A stretch of DNA of 9,011 nt from CALJIC01 sp039805565 (lineage in GTDB: Bacteria; Chloroflexota; Chloroflexia; Chloroflexales; Roseiflexaceae), in the NCBI GenBank assembly GCA_039805565.1, contig JBDLTZ010000038.1, positions 1-9,011 on the forward strand, in the 5' to 3' direction. Under the pieces are notes generated by a model that saw only the letters and a program-made list of their open reading frames with translations, did no database searches and was not told the DNA's origin. Within the stretch, counting starts at the first letter, position 1. Every line of letters begins with the position of its first letter. This document shows, piece by piece, positions 1 to 5,680 of this stretch. A program made the position numbers and the translations under genes.

Positions 1-1
1 C

Positions 2-1204
2 GCCCTCCTCGTCTTCGCCGCCGCCGCCGCCGCGCACCTGGGCTACAACCTCTGGTACGCCTACACCCGCAGCGCACCCGACTTCTGGATCCTCTTCCGC
101 GGCGCGCGCGAGTGGGCCCGCGGCGGCTCGCTCTACGACCTCGAGGCCGTGATGACGAACCACTTCGGCCACGTCTTCAAGGTCCCACCGTTCTACGGCA
201 TGCTGTTCGTCCCGTTCGTCTTCCAGGACGGTCTCACGGTGCTCTTCTTCCACCGCGTCATGAACACGCTGCTGATCGCCGCTACCGCGCTCGCCTGGCT
301 GCGGATGTGGCGCCTGCCGTTTGCCTCCCTCGCCGCCGCTGCCGTGCTGGTGCTGCTCAACTTCCGCCCGCTGGCCGACACGCTGGCCTACGGCCAGATC
401 GACCTCGTGCTGCTGCTGCTCCTCACCCTCGCCCTCTGGGCCCTGCGTGCGCAGCGCGACGTCCTGGCCGGCGCGCTAGTGGCGCTCGGTACGCTCTTCA
501 AAATCTACCCGGTGGTGCTGCTGGCATTCTTCGTGCTCAAGCGGCGCTGGGGGGCGCTCGCCGGCTTCGCGCTCGGCATGGTGGTCTGCAACGGAGTCGC
601 CCTCGCAGTGATGGGCTGGGATATGCACCGCATCTACCTCACGCAGGTCGTGCCCAACATCGGCGGCACCACCTCGTGGGTCGAGAACCAGACGATCTCC
701 GGCTTCGTCGCGCGCCTCTCGGACTCGCCGCGTGAGGCCGACATCTACACCAATATGCCGCTGCGGCTGCTCGGCACGGCCCTCTCAGGCATGGTGGTGC
801 TGCTAGCCTGCGCGCTCACGCTCCGGCCCGCCAAGGGTGACAGTACCCTCTTCGCGCTGCAGTACGGCCTCTACCTGCTGCTGATGGTGCTCACGGTGCC
901 CGCAGCCTGGATGCACTACGAGACGCTGCTGTTCGTGCCGTTCGCCGCGCTGCTCCTCCACCTGCGCGACCGGCAGGTGTCGCTCCCACGCGCCGCGCTG
1001 CTGGCGATCAGCTTCGCGCTGATCGCCTACGGTAACCAGTGGAGCTTCTACGATGGTACAATTATGGGTGCGCTGACGATTGCCGGCGTCTCCTACAAGT
1101 TCTACGGCATGCTCCTGCTCGGCGGCCTGCTCGCCGGCGAGCTGCTCCGGAGCTGGCAGCCGCTCGCACTCCTGCGCCCCACGCCGATTATGAGAAGAGC
1201 CTAG
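2..1204 (+). CDS. GT87/DUF2029-type polytopic glycosyltransferase (5' end cut by window)
   Basis: Integral membrane protein resembling the GT87/DUF2029 family of GT-C glycosyltransferases, which transfer mannose or similar sugars from polyprenyl-phosphate donors to cell-envelope acceptors on the outer side of the membrane. The frame is open from base 2, giving 400 visible residues, so only a short N-terminal piece is missing; the first ATG at 149 is internal. Visible residues 27-29 (DFW, codon for Asp at 80) followed by FRGAREWARGGSLYD match the conserved loop after the first membrane helix, where GT87 enzymes carry their essential Asp. PPFYGMLFVPF is the family's second recognisable loop. 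Many Leu/Ala/Val-rich membrane segments follow, ending at RRA. The gene ends 4 nt before lepB, so the two are probably one transcript. Acceptor and sugar cannot be told from sequence. Family call is fairly secure; substrate is unknown. Confidence 0.85.
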   Translation, partial: ALLVFAAAAAAHLGYNLWYAYTRSAPDFWILFRGAREWARGGSLYDLEAVMTNHFGHVFKVPPFYGMLFVPFVFQDGLTVLFFHRVMNTLLIAATALAWLRMWRLPFASLAAAAVLVLLNFRPLADTLAYGQIDLVLLLLLTLALWALRAQRDVLAGALVALGTLFKIYPVVLLAFFVLKRRWGALAGFALGMVVCNGVALAVMGWDMHRIYLTQVVPNIGGTTSWVENQTISGFVARLSDSPREADIYTNMPLRLLGTALSGMVVLLACALTLRPAKGDSTLFALQYGLYLLLMVLTVPAAWMHYETLLFVPFAALLLHLRDRQVSLPRAALLAISFALIAYGNQWSFYDGTIMGALTIAGVSYKFYGMLLLGGLLAGELLRSWQPLALLRPTPIMRRA

Positions 1205-1208
1205 AGAC

Positions 1209-1844
1209 ATGTACCACCGCCCGGACCGCCCATCCGCAGACGAGCTGCGCCCGCGCCCGCCGCATCCCCAGCGATACAGCCCGCTGCGCCAGCTCGCCGA
1301 TGTGCTCCAGACTGTGGCCCAGACCGCCCTGCTGCTCTTCATCTTCACCGCGCTCATCGGCCGCTACGAGATCCACCAGACCAGCATGGAGCCCAGCTTC
1401 CACGAGGGCCAGCGCGTGATGGTCAGCCAGGTCGGTAGCGTCCTGCCCGCCTGGATCGTGGACCGCGCCCACGCCGCAGGCTCAGGCGCCGCGCCGTTCG
1501 ACCTCCAGCGCGGCCAGGTGGTGGTGTTCCACGAGGACCCCCGACACCGGGGCGACGCGCTCATCAAGCGCACGATCGGCCTCCCCGGCGAGACGATCAG
1601 CATCCGCGAGGGCGTAGTCTATATAAACGGCGTGCGACTCGACGAGCCCTACGCCGTCGGCATCTTCACCGATTGCGAGGTCTTCTGCGAGCTCACGCTC
1701 GCGCCCGGCGAGTACTTCTTCATGGGCGACAACCGCACTGTCAGCCGGGACTCACGCAGCTTTGGCCCCGTCACCGCCGACCACGTCATCGGGCGCGTCG
1801 TCCTGCGGTTCTGGCCCCTCGACCAGCTGACGTACTTCCCGTAG
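1209..1844 (+). CDS. lepB: Signal peptidase I
   Basis: Type I signal peptidase (S26 family), which removes signal peptides from exported proteins at the outer face of the cytoplasmic membrane with a Ser/Lys dyad. The 211-residue protein has a short cytoplasmic, Pro/Arg-rich N-terminus, one membrane helix at about 37-51, then box B TSMEPS with the nucleophile Ser59, box D KRTIGLPGETI with general base Lys120, and box E MGDNR at 172-176 followed by DSRSFGPV. All catalytic boxes are intact, so it should be active. The Ser-Lys interval of 61 residues is longer than in small Gram-positive enzymes, and there is a CxxxC pair (Cys156, Cys160) just before box E. The ATG follows the glycosyltransferase stop by 4 nt with only a weak purine stretch (AGAG), suggesting translational coupling. 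No terminator follows; the thiB promoter starts 6 nt after the stop. Confidence 0.95.
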   Translation: MYHRPDRPSADELRPRPPHPQRYSPLRQLADVLQTVAQTALLLFIFTALIGRYEIHQTSMEPSFHEGQRVMVSQVGSVLPAWIVDRAHAAGSGAAPFDLQRGQVVVFHEDPRHRGDALIKRTIGLPGETISIREGVVYINGVRLDEPYAVGIFTDCEVFCELTLAPGEYFFMGDNRTVSRDSRSFGPVTADHVIGRVVLRFWPLDQLTYFP

Positions 1845-1850
1845 CAGCGT

Positions 1851-1879
1851 TTGACAGCCGGGGGAGCTCGTGCTACCCT
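1851..1879 (+). promoter_or_regulatory. Sigma70-like promoter of the thiB riboswitch leader
   Basis: A perfect -35 hexamer TTGACA (1851-1856) is followed after exactly 17 nt by TACCCT (1874-1879), which keeps the most conserved T, A and final T of a -10 box. Transcription would start near 1886, in a short A/T-rich stretch just before the riboswitch aptamer. Position between the lepB stop and the aptamer makes it the obvious promoter for thiB. The -10 is imperfect; TATGAC at 1879-1884 is an alternative but would sit 22 nt from the -35. Confidence 0.7.
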
Positions 1880-1901
1880 ATGACCATTAATAAGTTTATA
1901 T

Positions 1902-1997
1902 CGCTAGGGGTGCCGGGTGAGCCCGGCTGAGAGTGCGGACCAACCGATTCCGCTGACCCTTGGAACCTGACCTGGATGATACCAGCGTAGGGAAGCG
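1902..1997 (+). promoter_or_regulatory. TPP (thiamine pyrophosphate) riboswitch aptamer, THI element
   Basis: All conserved parts of the TPP aptamer are visible. P1 pairs CGCT (1902-1905) with AGCG (1994-1997). P2 pairs GGGT (1908-1911) with ACCC (1956-1959). P3 is a perfect hairpin GCCGGG (1912-1917)/CCCGGC (1922-1927) with loop TGAG. The pyrimidine-sensing CTGAGA is at 1927-1932. An optional extra stem (P3a) pairs GCGGA (1935-1939) with TCCGC (1949-1953). GGAACCTGA follows at 1962-1970, then P4/P5 with CTGG (1972-1975)/CCAG (1982-1985) and GCGTAGGGAAG. The element senses TPP and is followed by an intrinsic terminator, so it should switch thiB off when TPP is plentiful. Identity is certain by motif; the OFF direction is inferred from the terminator. 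Confidence 0.97.
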
Positions 1998-2006
1998 TCA
2001 CCGTGG

Positions 2007-2037
2007 ACCGCCGACCATGCCAGGTTGGTGGTTTTTT
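2007..2037 (+). terminator. Intrinsic terminator, expression platform of the TPP riboswitch
   Basis: A 10-bp stem forms between 2007-2016 (ACCGCCGACC) and 2023-2032 (GGTTGGTGGT), with two G-U wobbles and no mismatch, a 6-nt loop ATGCCA, and a run of six T (2032-2037). It lies 9 nt after the aptamer's P1 and 28 nt before the thiB start, the layout of a transcription-attenuation riboswitch. Because lepB has no terminator of its own, this hairpin would also stop read-through from the upstream genes when TPP is bound. Confidence 0.88.
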
Positions 2038-2064
2038 GTTGCCTAGAAGCCGGAGGGAGCACAG

Positions 2065-3222
2065 ATGCCCAGAGTTCTCATCGCCGCCGTACTGCTCGCC
2101 ATGCTCGCAGCGTGCGGCGCCCAACCAGGCGCAGGGAACAGCGAGTCAGCCTCGCCCACCCAGGCCCCACCCAACCAGGCCGCCCCGACCGCGGCCGAAC
2201 CAGCCCAGGCCGCCCCGACCGCGGCCGAGCCCACCCAGGCCACCGCGGCGCCGACCCTCGTCGTCATGACCCACGACAGCTTCAATATCAGCGCCGAGGT
2301 CATCGCCGCGTTCGAGCAGCAGACCGGCGCCAAGGTCGAGCTCCTGCCCTCGGGCGACACCGGCAGCGCGCTCAACAAGGCCATTCTCAGCAAGGGCAGC
2401 CCGCTCGCCGACGTCTTCTTCGGCGTCGACAACACCTTCCTCAGCCGCGCGCTCGAGGCCGGAATCTTTGAGCCGTACCAGTCCCCTGGGCTCCAGAGCG
2501 TTCCCGAGCGCTTCCGCCTCGACTCCACCAGCCAACTCACGCCGATCGACTACGGCTACGTCGCGATCAACTACGACCGGGCCTTCCTCGCCGACCAGAG
2601 CCTCACTCCGCCGGCAGACCTGCGCGAGCTCACCAAGCCGGAGTGGAAGAGCAACCTCGTCGTGCAGAACCCGGCCACCTCCTCCCCCGGCCTGGCCTTC
2701 ATGCTCGCCACCATCGCCACCTTCGGCGAGAGCGGCGACTACACCTGGCTCGATTTCTGGAAGGAGCTGCGCGCCAACGACGTGCTCGTGAGCGAGGGCT
2801 GGGAGGACGCCTACTACACACACTTCAGCGGCTCCAGCGGCGAGGGCCCGCGCCCGCTGGTGGTCTCGTACGCCACCAGCCCGGCCGCCGAGGTCTTCTT
2901 CAGTGAGGGCAAGCTCAGCGAGCCGCCCACCGGCAACGTCCTTGCAGGCAGCTTCCTGCAGGTCGAGTTCGCCGGGGTCCTCCAGGGAGCGCAGCAGCCC
3001 GAGCTCGCCCGCAAGTTCATCGACTTCATGCTCAGCACGCCGTTCCAGGAGGACATTCCGCTGCAGATGTTCGTCTACCCGGTGCAGCCCGAGGCCGCGC
3101 TGCCCGAGGTGTTCCAGAAGTTCGCCGAGGTCCCCGAGCAGCCCGCCGGCGTCACCCCCGAGCAGATCGAGCAGAACCGCGAGCGCTGGATCGAGGAGTG
3201 GACCCAGGCCGTGCTCCGCTAG
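2065..3222 (+). CDS. thiB: Thiamine ABC transporter substrate-binding lipoprotein
   Basis: Extracytoplasmic binding protein of the ThiB/TbpA family, which captures thiamine (or its phosphates) and delivers it to the ThiP permease. The 385-residue protein starts with a lipoprotein signal (MPRVLIAAVLLAMLAAC); the lipobox LAAC places the lipidated Cys at 17. A low-complexity Ala/Pro/Thr/Glu/Gln tether (about 18-63) contains a tandem 10-residue repeat. The mature domain begins with LVVMTHDSF (65-73) and includes ALNKAILSKGSPLADVFFGVDN (split at 102-123), IDYGYVAINYDR (161-172) and an aromatic stretch GWEDAYYTHF (245-254), in the order expected for this family. A good ribosome-binding site GGAGGG (2052-2057) lies 7 nt before the ATG. 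Control by the TPP riboswitch strongly supports thiamine rather than iron as ligand, although iron-binding proteins are close relatives. No permease or ATPase follows directly; the permease is found at 7776. Confidence 0.93.
   Translation: MPRVLIAAVLLAMLAACGAQPGAGNSESASPTQAPPNQAAPTAAEPAQAAPTAAEPTQATAAPTLVVMTHDSFNISAEVIAAFEQQTGAKVELLPSGDTGSALNKAILSKGSPLADVFFGVDNTFLSRALEAGIFEPYQSPGLQSVPERFRLDSTSQLTPIDYGYVAINYDRAFLADQSLTPPADLRELTKPEWKSNLVVQNPATSSPGLAFMLATIATFGESGDYTWLDFWKELRANDVLVSEGWEDAYYTHFSGSSGEGPRPLVVSYATSPAAEVFFSEGKLSEPPTGNVLAGSFLQVEFAGVLQGAQQPELARKFIDFMLSTPFQEDIPLQMFVYPVQPEAALPEVFQKFAEVPEQPAGVTPEQIEQNRERWIEEWTQAVLR
2176..2235 (+). repeat. 30-bp tandem repeat (two copies) in the thiB tether
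   Basis: Two adjacent 30-bp units (2176-2205 and 2206-2235) differ only near their ends and encode QAAPTAAEPA and QAAPTAAEPT; a decayed third start (CAGGC plus ACC) follows. They lie in the flexible linker between the lipid anchor and the binding domain, so copy-number change would alter tether length without breaking the frame. Confidence 0.9.
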
Positions 3223-3230
3223 GGGGCGCC

Positions 3231-3270
3231 CCGTCCGCCCCTCTCCCCTTTCGGGTGTAGGGGCGGACGG
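3231..3270. terminator. 12-bp hairpin between convergent thiB and aldo/keto reductase genes
   Basis: Positions 3231-3242 (CCGTCCGCCCCT) and 3259-3270 (AGGGGCGGACGG) are perfect reverse complements around a 16-nt loop, beginning 9 nt after the thiB stop. Neither side carries a T-tract, so it is not a textbook intrinsic terminator. It may be a GC-only terminator or an RNA 3'-end stabiliser shared by the converging transcripts. The remaining bases to 3381 hold only a small 5-bp hairpin (3280-3284/3291-3295). Confidence 0.55.
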
Positions 3271-3381
3271 AACGTGGGCCTGAGCTACATCTCAGACTCT
3301 CGCGCTGTGGATATAGGCCTGGCTAGCGCCGATGAGGATCAAGCTGAGGAAGCCTGTTGCCGCCCTGCTTTAGCCGTGGGT

Positions 3382-4407
3382 TCACGATCGGCCGGCATCT
3401 GCTTCAGACGGAAGGCGGCCGCTGCGCTCGTAGCGCCTCTGCTGCAGATCCCAGCGCCGCCAGTTGCCGAACATATCTGGGTAGGCCGGCAGGGCATCCA
3501 TCACACTGCGGCCGATGCGGTCAACCAGGGCCAGATCATCGGCGGCCAACGCCCAGCCGACTGCACCCGCGTTTTCTTCGATCTCCAGCACCGTGCGCGC
3601 CCCAACCAGTGCTGCGCTCACGCCCGGCTGCGCCACCAGCCAGTTCAGCGCAATCTGAGCCACGGTCTTGCCATACCGTGCCGCGATCGGCCGCAGCTGC
3701 GCCACCGCCTCCAGACAGCGCGCATAGTGGTCGGGTTGGAACAGCACCGTGGTCGGGCGCTGGTCGCCGGCCGAGAACGCAGTCTCGCTGGTCAGATGCC
3801 CGGTCAGCAACCCTTGCGCCAGGCTGCTGTAGGTCATGATGCCGATCGAGTGCTCGCGGCAGTACGGCACCTCCACCTGCTCGCAAAAGCGCCAGAAGAG
3901 ATTGTAGGGTGGCTGCAACACATCGACGCGGCCGTGGCGCTCGGCCTCGGCCAGCTCGTCGGCCGTGAAGTTCGACACGCCAAAGGCGCGGATGTGCCCC
4001 GCCTCGCGTAGCCGCTCCAGCTCGCCAATCGCGTCGGCAAGCGGCAGGTCAATGTTGGGCCAGTGGATGAAGTAGATGTCGATGTAGTCGGTGGCGAGGC
4101 GGCGACACGACCCCTCGAACGCCGCTCGGATATCCTGGGGCCGCAGGTGATCGGGGGCGACCTTATCGGCGATGACCACATCGTGGCGGCGCCCGGCGAT
4201 CGCGCGGCCGACGACCTCCTCGGCATGCCCCTGAGCATACGCCTCGGCCGTGTCGATAAGTGTCACTCCCAGGTCGATCGCGCGGTGGATGGTACGAATC
4301 GCCTCGGCGTCATCGGTGCCGCCCCACCACTCGCCGCCCATCGGCCAGGTGCCGAGACCGATGACAGAGGCCAGGACACCACTCGTTCCCAGGGGTCGCA
4401 ACTCCAT
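3382..4407 (-). CDS. Aldo/keto reductase
   Basis: NAD(P)H-dependent oxidoreductase of the aldo/keto reductase superfamily, a cytoplasmic TIM barrel that reduces aldehydes or ketones. The 341-residue protein has the full catalytic tetrad: Asp52 and Tyr57 in DTAEAY, Lys82 in ADKVAP, and His115 in IHWPNID. Cofactor-side motifs are GVSNF (143-147), the YSSLAQGLLTG loop (193-203) and the C-terminal ALVGARTVLEIEENAGA (266-282). Length and motif spacing are normal. The ATG at 4407 is preceded by GGGAGG (4413-4418 on this strand) with 5 nt spacing, so the start is secure. It converges on thiB and has a palindromic candidate operator about 32 nt upstream. Substrate cannot be predicted, and nothing links it to thiamine. 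It looks like an inserted, independently regulated gene. Confidence 0.95.
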   Translation of the reverse strand: MELRPLGTSGVLASVIGLGTWPMGGEWWGGTDDAEAIRTIHRAIDLGVTLIDTAEAYAQGHAEEVVGRAIAGRRHDVVIADKVAPDHLRPQDIRAAFEGSCRRLATDYIDIYFIHWPNIDLPLADAIGELERLREAGHIRAFGVSNFTADELAEAERHGRVDVLQPPYNLFWRFCEQVEVPYCREHSIGIMTYSSLAQGLLTGHLTSETAFSAGDQRPTTVLFQPDHYARCLEAVAQLRPIAARYGKTVAQIALNWLVAQPGVSAALVGARTVLEIEENAGAVGWALAADDLALVDRIGRSVMDALPAYPDMFGNWRRWDLQQRRYERSGRLPSEADAGRS

Positions 4408-4438
4408 CGAAGCCTCCCACTATCGTGCCATAGTCCAG

Positions 4439-4458
4439 ACAGTCCTTGAAGAGACTGT
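4439..4458 (-). promoter_or_regulatory. Palindromic candidate operator upstream of the aldo/keto reductase gene
   Basis: ACAGTC (4439-4444) and GACTGT (4453-4458) are perfect 6-bp inverted arms separated by 8 nt, 31-51 nt upstream of the reductase ATG. On the gene's strand one arm overlaps TACAGT (4454-4459), a possible -10 box with four of six consensus bases, though no convincing -35 is seen. Size, symmetry and location fit a dimeric repressor or activator site. The regulator is unknown. Confidence 0.4.
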
Positions 4459-4529
4459 ACACTCATCCGGCCCAACGCCATAGAGAATGATGACGGAGAT
4501 TCTTCTCTGAGGTAGGGTCACACCAGGTC

Positions 4530-4557
4530 GCGCACCCGTCTGTGCGCACTTCGGTGC
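4530..4557. repeat. Two overlapping, mutually exclusive hairpins
   Basis: GCGCAC (4530-4535) and GTGCGC (4542-4547) are perfect inverted arms around CCGTCT. The right arm overlaps the left arm of a second hairpin, GCAC (4546-4549), TTCG loop, GTGC (4554-4557), with a stable UUCG-type tetraloop. Only one can form at a time if transcribed. They lie 120-150 nt upstream of the aldo/keto reductase start, so they could be in a long leader or simply be DNA palindromes. Confidence 0.5.
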
Positions 4558-4643
4558 ATCACGGGGCAGATCCACGAGTGCGCTCCACCTCCCTCCGCAC
4601 GCGGCTCGCGCTGGGAGGGGCCGGCTGGAGTGCGGGCCGACGC

Positions 4644-4769
4644 TCACGAGCTCAGCCACGCGCCATACCCCTGCTCGAGCTGTGCCTTGACGGCCGCCTG
4701 GATCGCGGGCGGCGCGAAGTCGGCGCGGATCGGCATCCGGTTGGTCGCCAGCAGCTCGGCCGCGCTCCA
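4644..4769 (-). pseudogene. C-terminal remnant of an unidentified protein gene
   Basis: On the - strand, from 4769 to the TGA at 4644-4646, one frame encodes about 41 residues beginning WSAAELLATNRMP and ending QGYGAWLSS. Nearly every codon in it ends in G or C, as in the intact genes nearby, and the composition looks like a soluble protein. Upstream of 4770 the bias disappears, and the same frame meets a TAA a few codons further on (about 4804-4806). There is no start codon with a ribosome-binding site. It therefore looks like the 3' end of a gene whose front was lost. I cannot name the family. A very small intact gene starting at the internal ATG is a less likely alternative. Confidence 0.45.
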
Positions 4770-4781
4770 GCCAGATCGTGG

Positions 4782-4820
4782 CGGTACGATGCGAGGGACT
4801 GCACATTACACGGCGTACCG
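4782..4820. repeat. Inverted repeat with 7-bp arms
   Basis: CGGTACG (4782-4788) and CGTACCG (4814-4820) are perfect inverted arms 25 nt apart. Within the right arm a smaller hairpin CACGG-CGTA-CCGTG (4809-4822) is also possible. The pair lies just beyond the point where the coding-like remnant at 4644-4769 loses its codon bias. Confidence 0.45.
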
Positions 4821-4898
4821 TGCTGGCGAACGACACTGCATTGTACTCGAACGAACGGGCAGTGATGCGGAGTACTCTGCAGCGGCGCATCGCTCTCA

Positions 4899-4945
4899 GG
4901 CAGCCACCCGTGATGGACAACACCAACACCACCGGCAGCCACCCG
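4899..4945. repeat. 12-bp direct repeat
   Basis: GGCAGCCACCCG occurs at 4899-4910 and again at 4934-4945, a 35-nt period (start to start). The intervening 23 nt are A/C-rich with short ACC/AAC iterations. The second copy ends 24 nt beyond the 3' end of the acetyltransferase gene. It could be a deletion or insertion footprint or a paired binding site. There is no further evidence. Confidence 0.55.
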
Positions 4946-4969
4946 GACAGCCGCCCAGCGAACCACCGC

Positions 4970-5410
4970 TCACCCCTCCCCGCCGTCGCGCGAGACAGCG
5001 ATCGAGTAGAGTGCGAGCTCGCTGCGATACTGTGCGCCGACCGCGCGCCAGAAGGCGATCGCCTCATCGTTCGACTGAAACACAAAAAGGTGGGCTTTCT
5101 GAATGCCCGCCCTGCGAAAACTTTCCATGCCTGCCGCCAGGAGGCGCTGCGCGGCCCCTTGCCTGCGCACGGTGACCGCCGACACCAGGTGATGGATCAA
5201 ACCTCTCCTGCCATCGTGCCCACAGAGGATCGTTCCGACGAGTCGGTCCCCGTCAGACGCGACGTAGCTCATGCCCGGGTTGCGTGCCAGGAAGCTGAGG
5301 ATAGCGTCCCGCTCGTCGGCGCTGCTGAGCCCGATACCGGGAGTCGCCTTCCAGAGCTCGAAAGCGGCGTCGTAGTCCTCGGGGCGAAACGTGCGAATTG
5401 TCGTGTGCAT
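4970..5410 (-). CDS. GNAT family N-acetyltransferase
   Basis: Acetyl-CoA-dependent acyltransferase of the GNAT fold, 146 residues, a normal length for a single-domain member. It begins MHTTIRTFRPEDYDAAFELW (strand beta1/helix alpha1). The central strand is HHLVSAVTV (73-81), followed by the acetyl-CoA pyrophosphate-binding loop RRQGAA (82-87; R-x-x-G-x-A form) and helix QRLLAAGMESFRRAG. Motif B is HLFVFQSNDEAIAFWRAVGAQ (107-127, shown in the family by the Asn and FW residues). The start at 5410 was chosen because GAGGGA lies just upstream at normal distance and the GNAT fold begins at once; an in-frame ATG at 5461 would only add an unrelated Arg/Gly-rich leader. Substrate is unknown; related proteins modify small molecules, ribosomal proteins or antibiotics. 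It is divergent from the GAF-domain gene, with which it shares a promoter region. Confidence 0.9.
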   Translation of the reverse strand: MHTTIRTFRPEDYDAAFELWKATPGIGLSSADERDAILSFLARNPGMSYVASDGDRLVGTILCGHDGRRGLIHHLVSAVTVRRQGAAQRLLAAGMESFRRAGIQKAHLFVFQSNDEAIAFWRAVGAQYRSELALYSIAVSRDGGEG

Positions 5411-5499
5411 ACGTCCCTCTCGCTTGCCAGACACCGGAGGCTCTCCGCGCGCTGCGGCCAACGCTCTGCCGCGAGCGCTCGTCCGGCGAGTGCCGGCAT

Positions 5500-5505
5500 A
5501 TCATA
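5500..5505 (-). promoter_or_regulatory. Possible -10 box for the acetyltransferase gene
   Basis: On the - strand TATGAT (5/6 consensus) lies at 5505-5500, about 90 nt before the acetyltransferase ATG at 5410. No good -35 is found (TGCTCA at 18 nt spacing matches 3/6). Nearby are a 10-bp palindrome CGAGCGCTCG (5472-5481) and an inverted repeat CCGGC-GAGT-GCCGG (5483-5496), within the predicted leader. Confidence 0.35.
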
Positions 5506-5589
5506 CTGCGGCGCGGACTTCACTGAGCAGTCTCATCCCCTGGGCGCCCGCTGCTACGGAACCGCAAGCTTCGCGCAACGGTTCTGTCC

Positions 5590-5619
5590 AAGACACGAGT
5601 CCCTCCCGTCACCTACGAT
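5590..5619 (+). promoter_or_regulatory. Candidate promoter for the GAF/PAS sensor gene
   Basis: AAGACA (5590-5595, matching the GACA of TTGACA) and TACGAT (5614-5619, 4/6 of TATAAT) are separated by 18 nt. Transcription would start near 5626, downstream of the in-frame ATG at 5618, which argues for translation from 5681 (or the GTG at 5651) rather than any earlier codon. Confidence 0.4.
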
Positions 5620-5680
5620 GACAGTTGGTAGCGCTGCATCCGCGCCACCCGTGTGCCGACCAGCGAGTGCGAGACCCACC

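Larger units (their letters stand above)
4459..4969. other. Intergenic region with hairpins, a coding remnant and a direct repeat
   Basis: No intact gene is supported here. From left to right it holds a weak inverted repeat AGAGAA (4482-4487)/TTCTCT (4503-4508), a pair of overlapping hairpins (4530-4557), a CCTCCC/GGGAGG stem (4588-4593/4613-4618), a GC3-rich coding-like stretch on the - strand (4644-4769), an inverted repeat (4782-4820) and a 12-bp direct repeat (4899-4945). Outside 4644-4769 no frame shows the third-position G/C bias typical of the neighbouring genes. This patchwork suggests decayed DNA accumulated between the reductase and acetyltransferase genes. Confidence 0.6.

Noticed and set aside
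149..151. ATG at 149 as the start of the glycosyltransferase
   Set aside because: The frame is open to the window edge, and the family's essential Asp loop (Asp codon at 80) lies before it.
2146..2823. A 225-residue open frame on the - strand inside thiB
   Set aside because: Low-complexity Gly/Val/Glu-rich mirror of the thiB codons, typical of shadows in GC-rich genes.
3274..4011. A 245-residue open frame on the + strand
   Set aside because: It is antisense to the aldo/keto reductase, which has a complete catalytic tetrad and normal length. The + frame shows no family features.
5459..5461. ATG at 5461 as the acetyltransferase start
   Set aside because: It adds 17 residues of unrelated Arg/Gly-rich sequence, whereas the ATG at 5408-5410 has a ribosome-binding site and begins the GNAT fold.
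4778..5680. A 301-residue in-frame upstream extension of the GAF/PAS gene (open from 4778)
   Set aside because: It runs antisense to the acetyltransferase gene, has no third-position G/C bias in this frame, and a candidate promoter lies at 5590-5619. The domain protein begins naturally at 5681.
5411..5680. A hidden small RNA or tRNA between the divergent acetyltransferase and sensor genes
   Set aside because: No cloverleaf, no strong terminator and no conserved RNA motif was found; only promoter-like boxes and two short palindromes.
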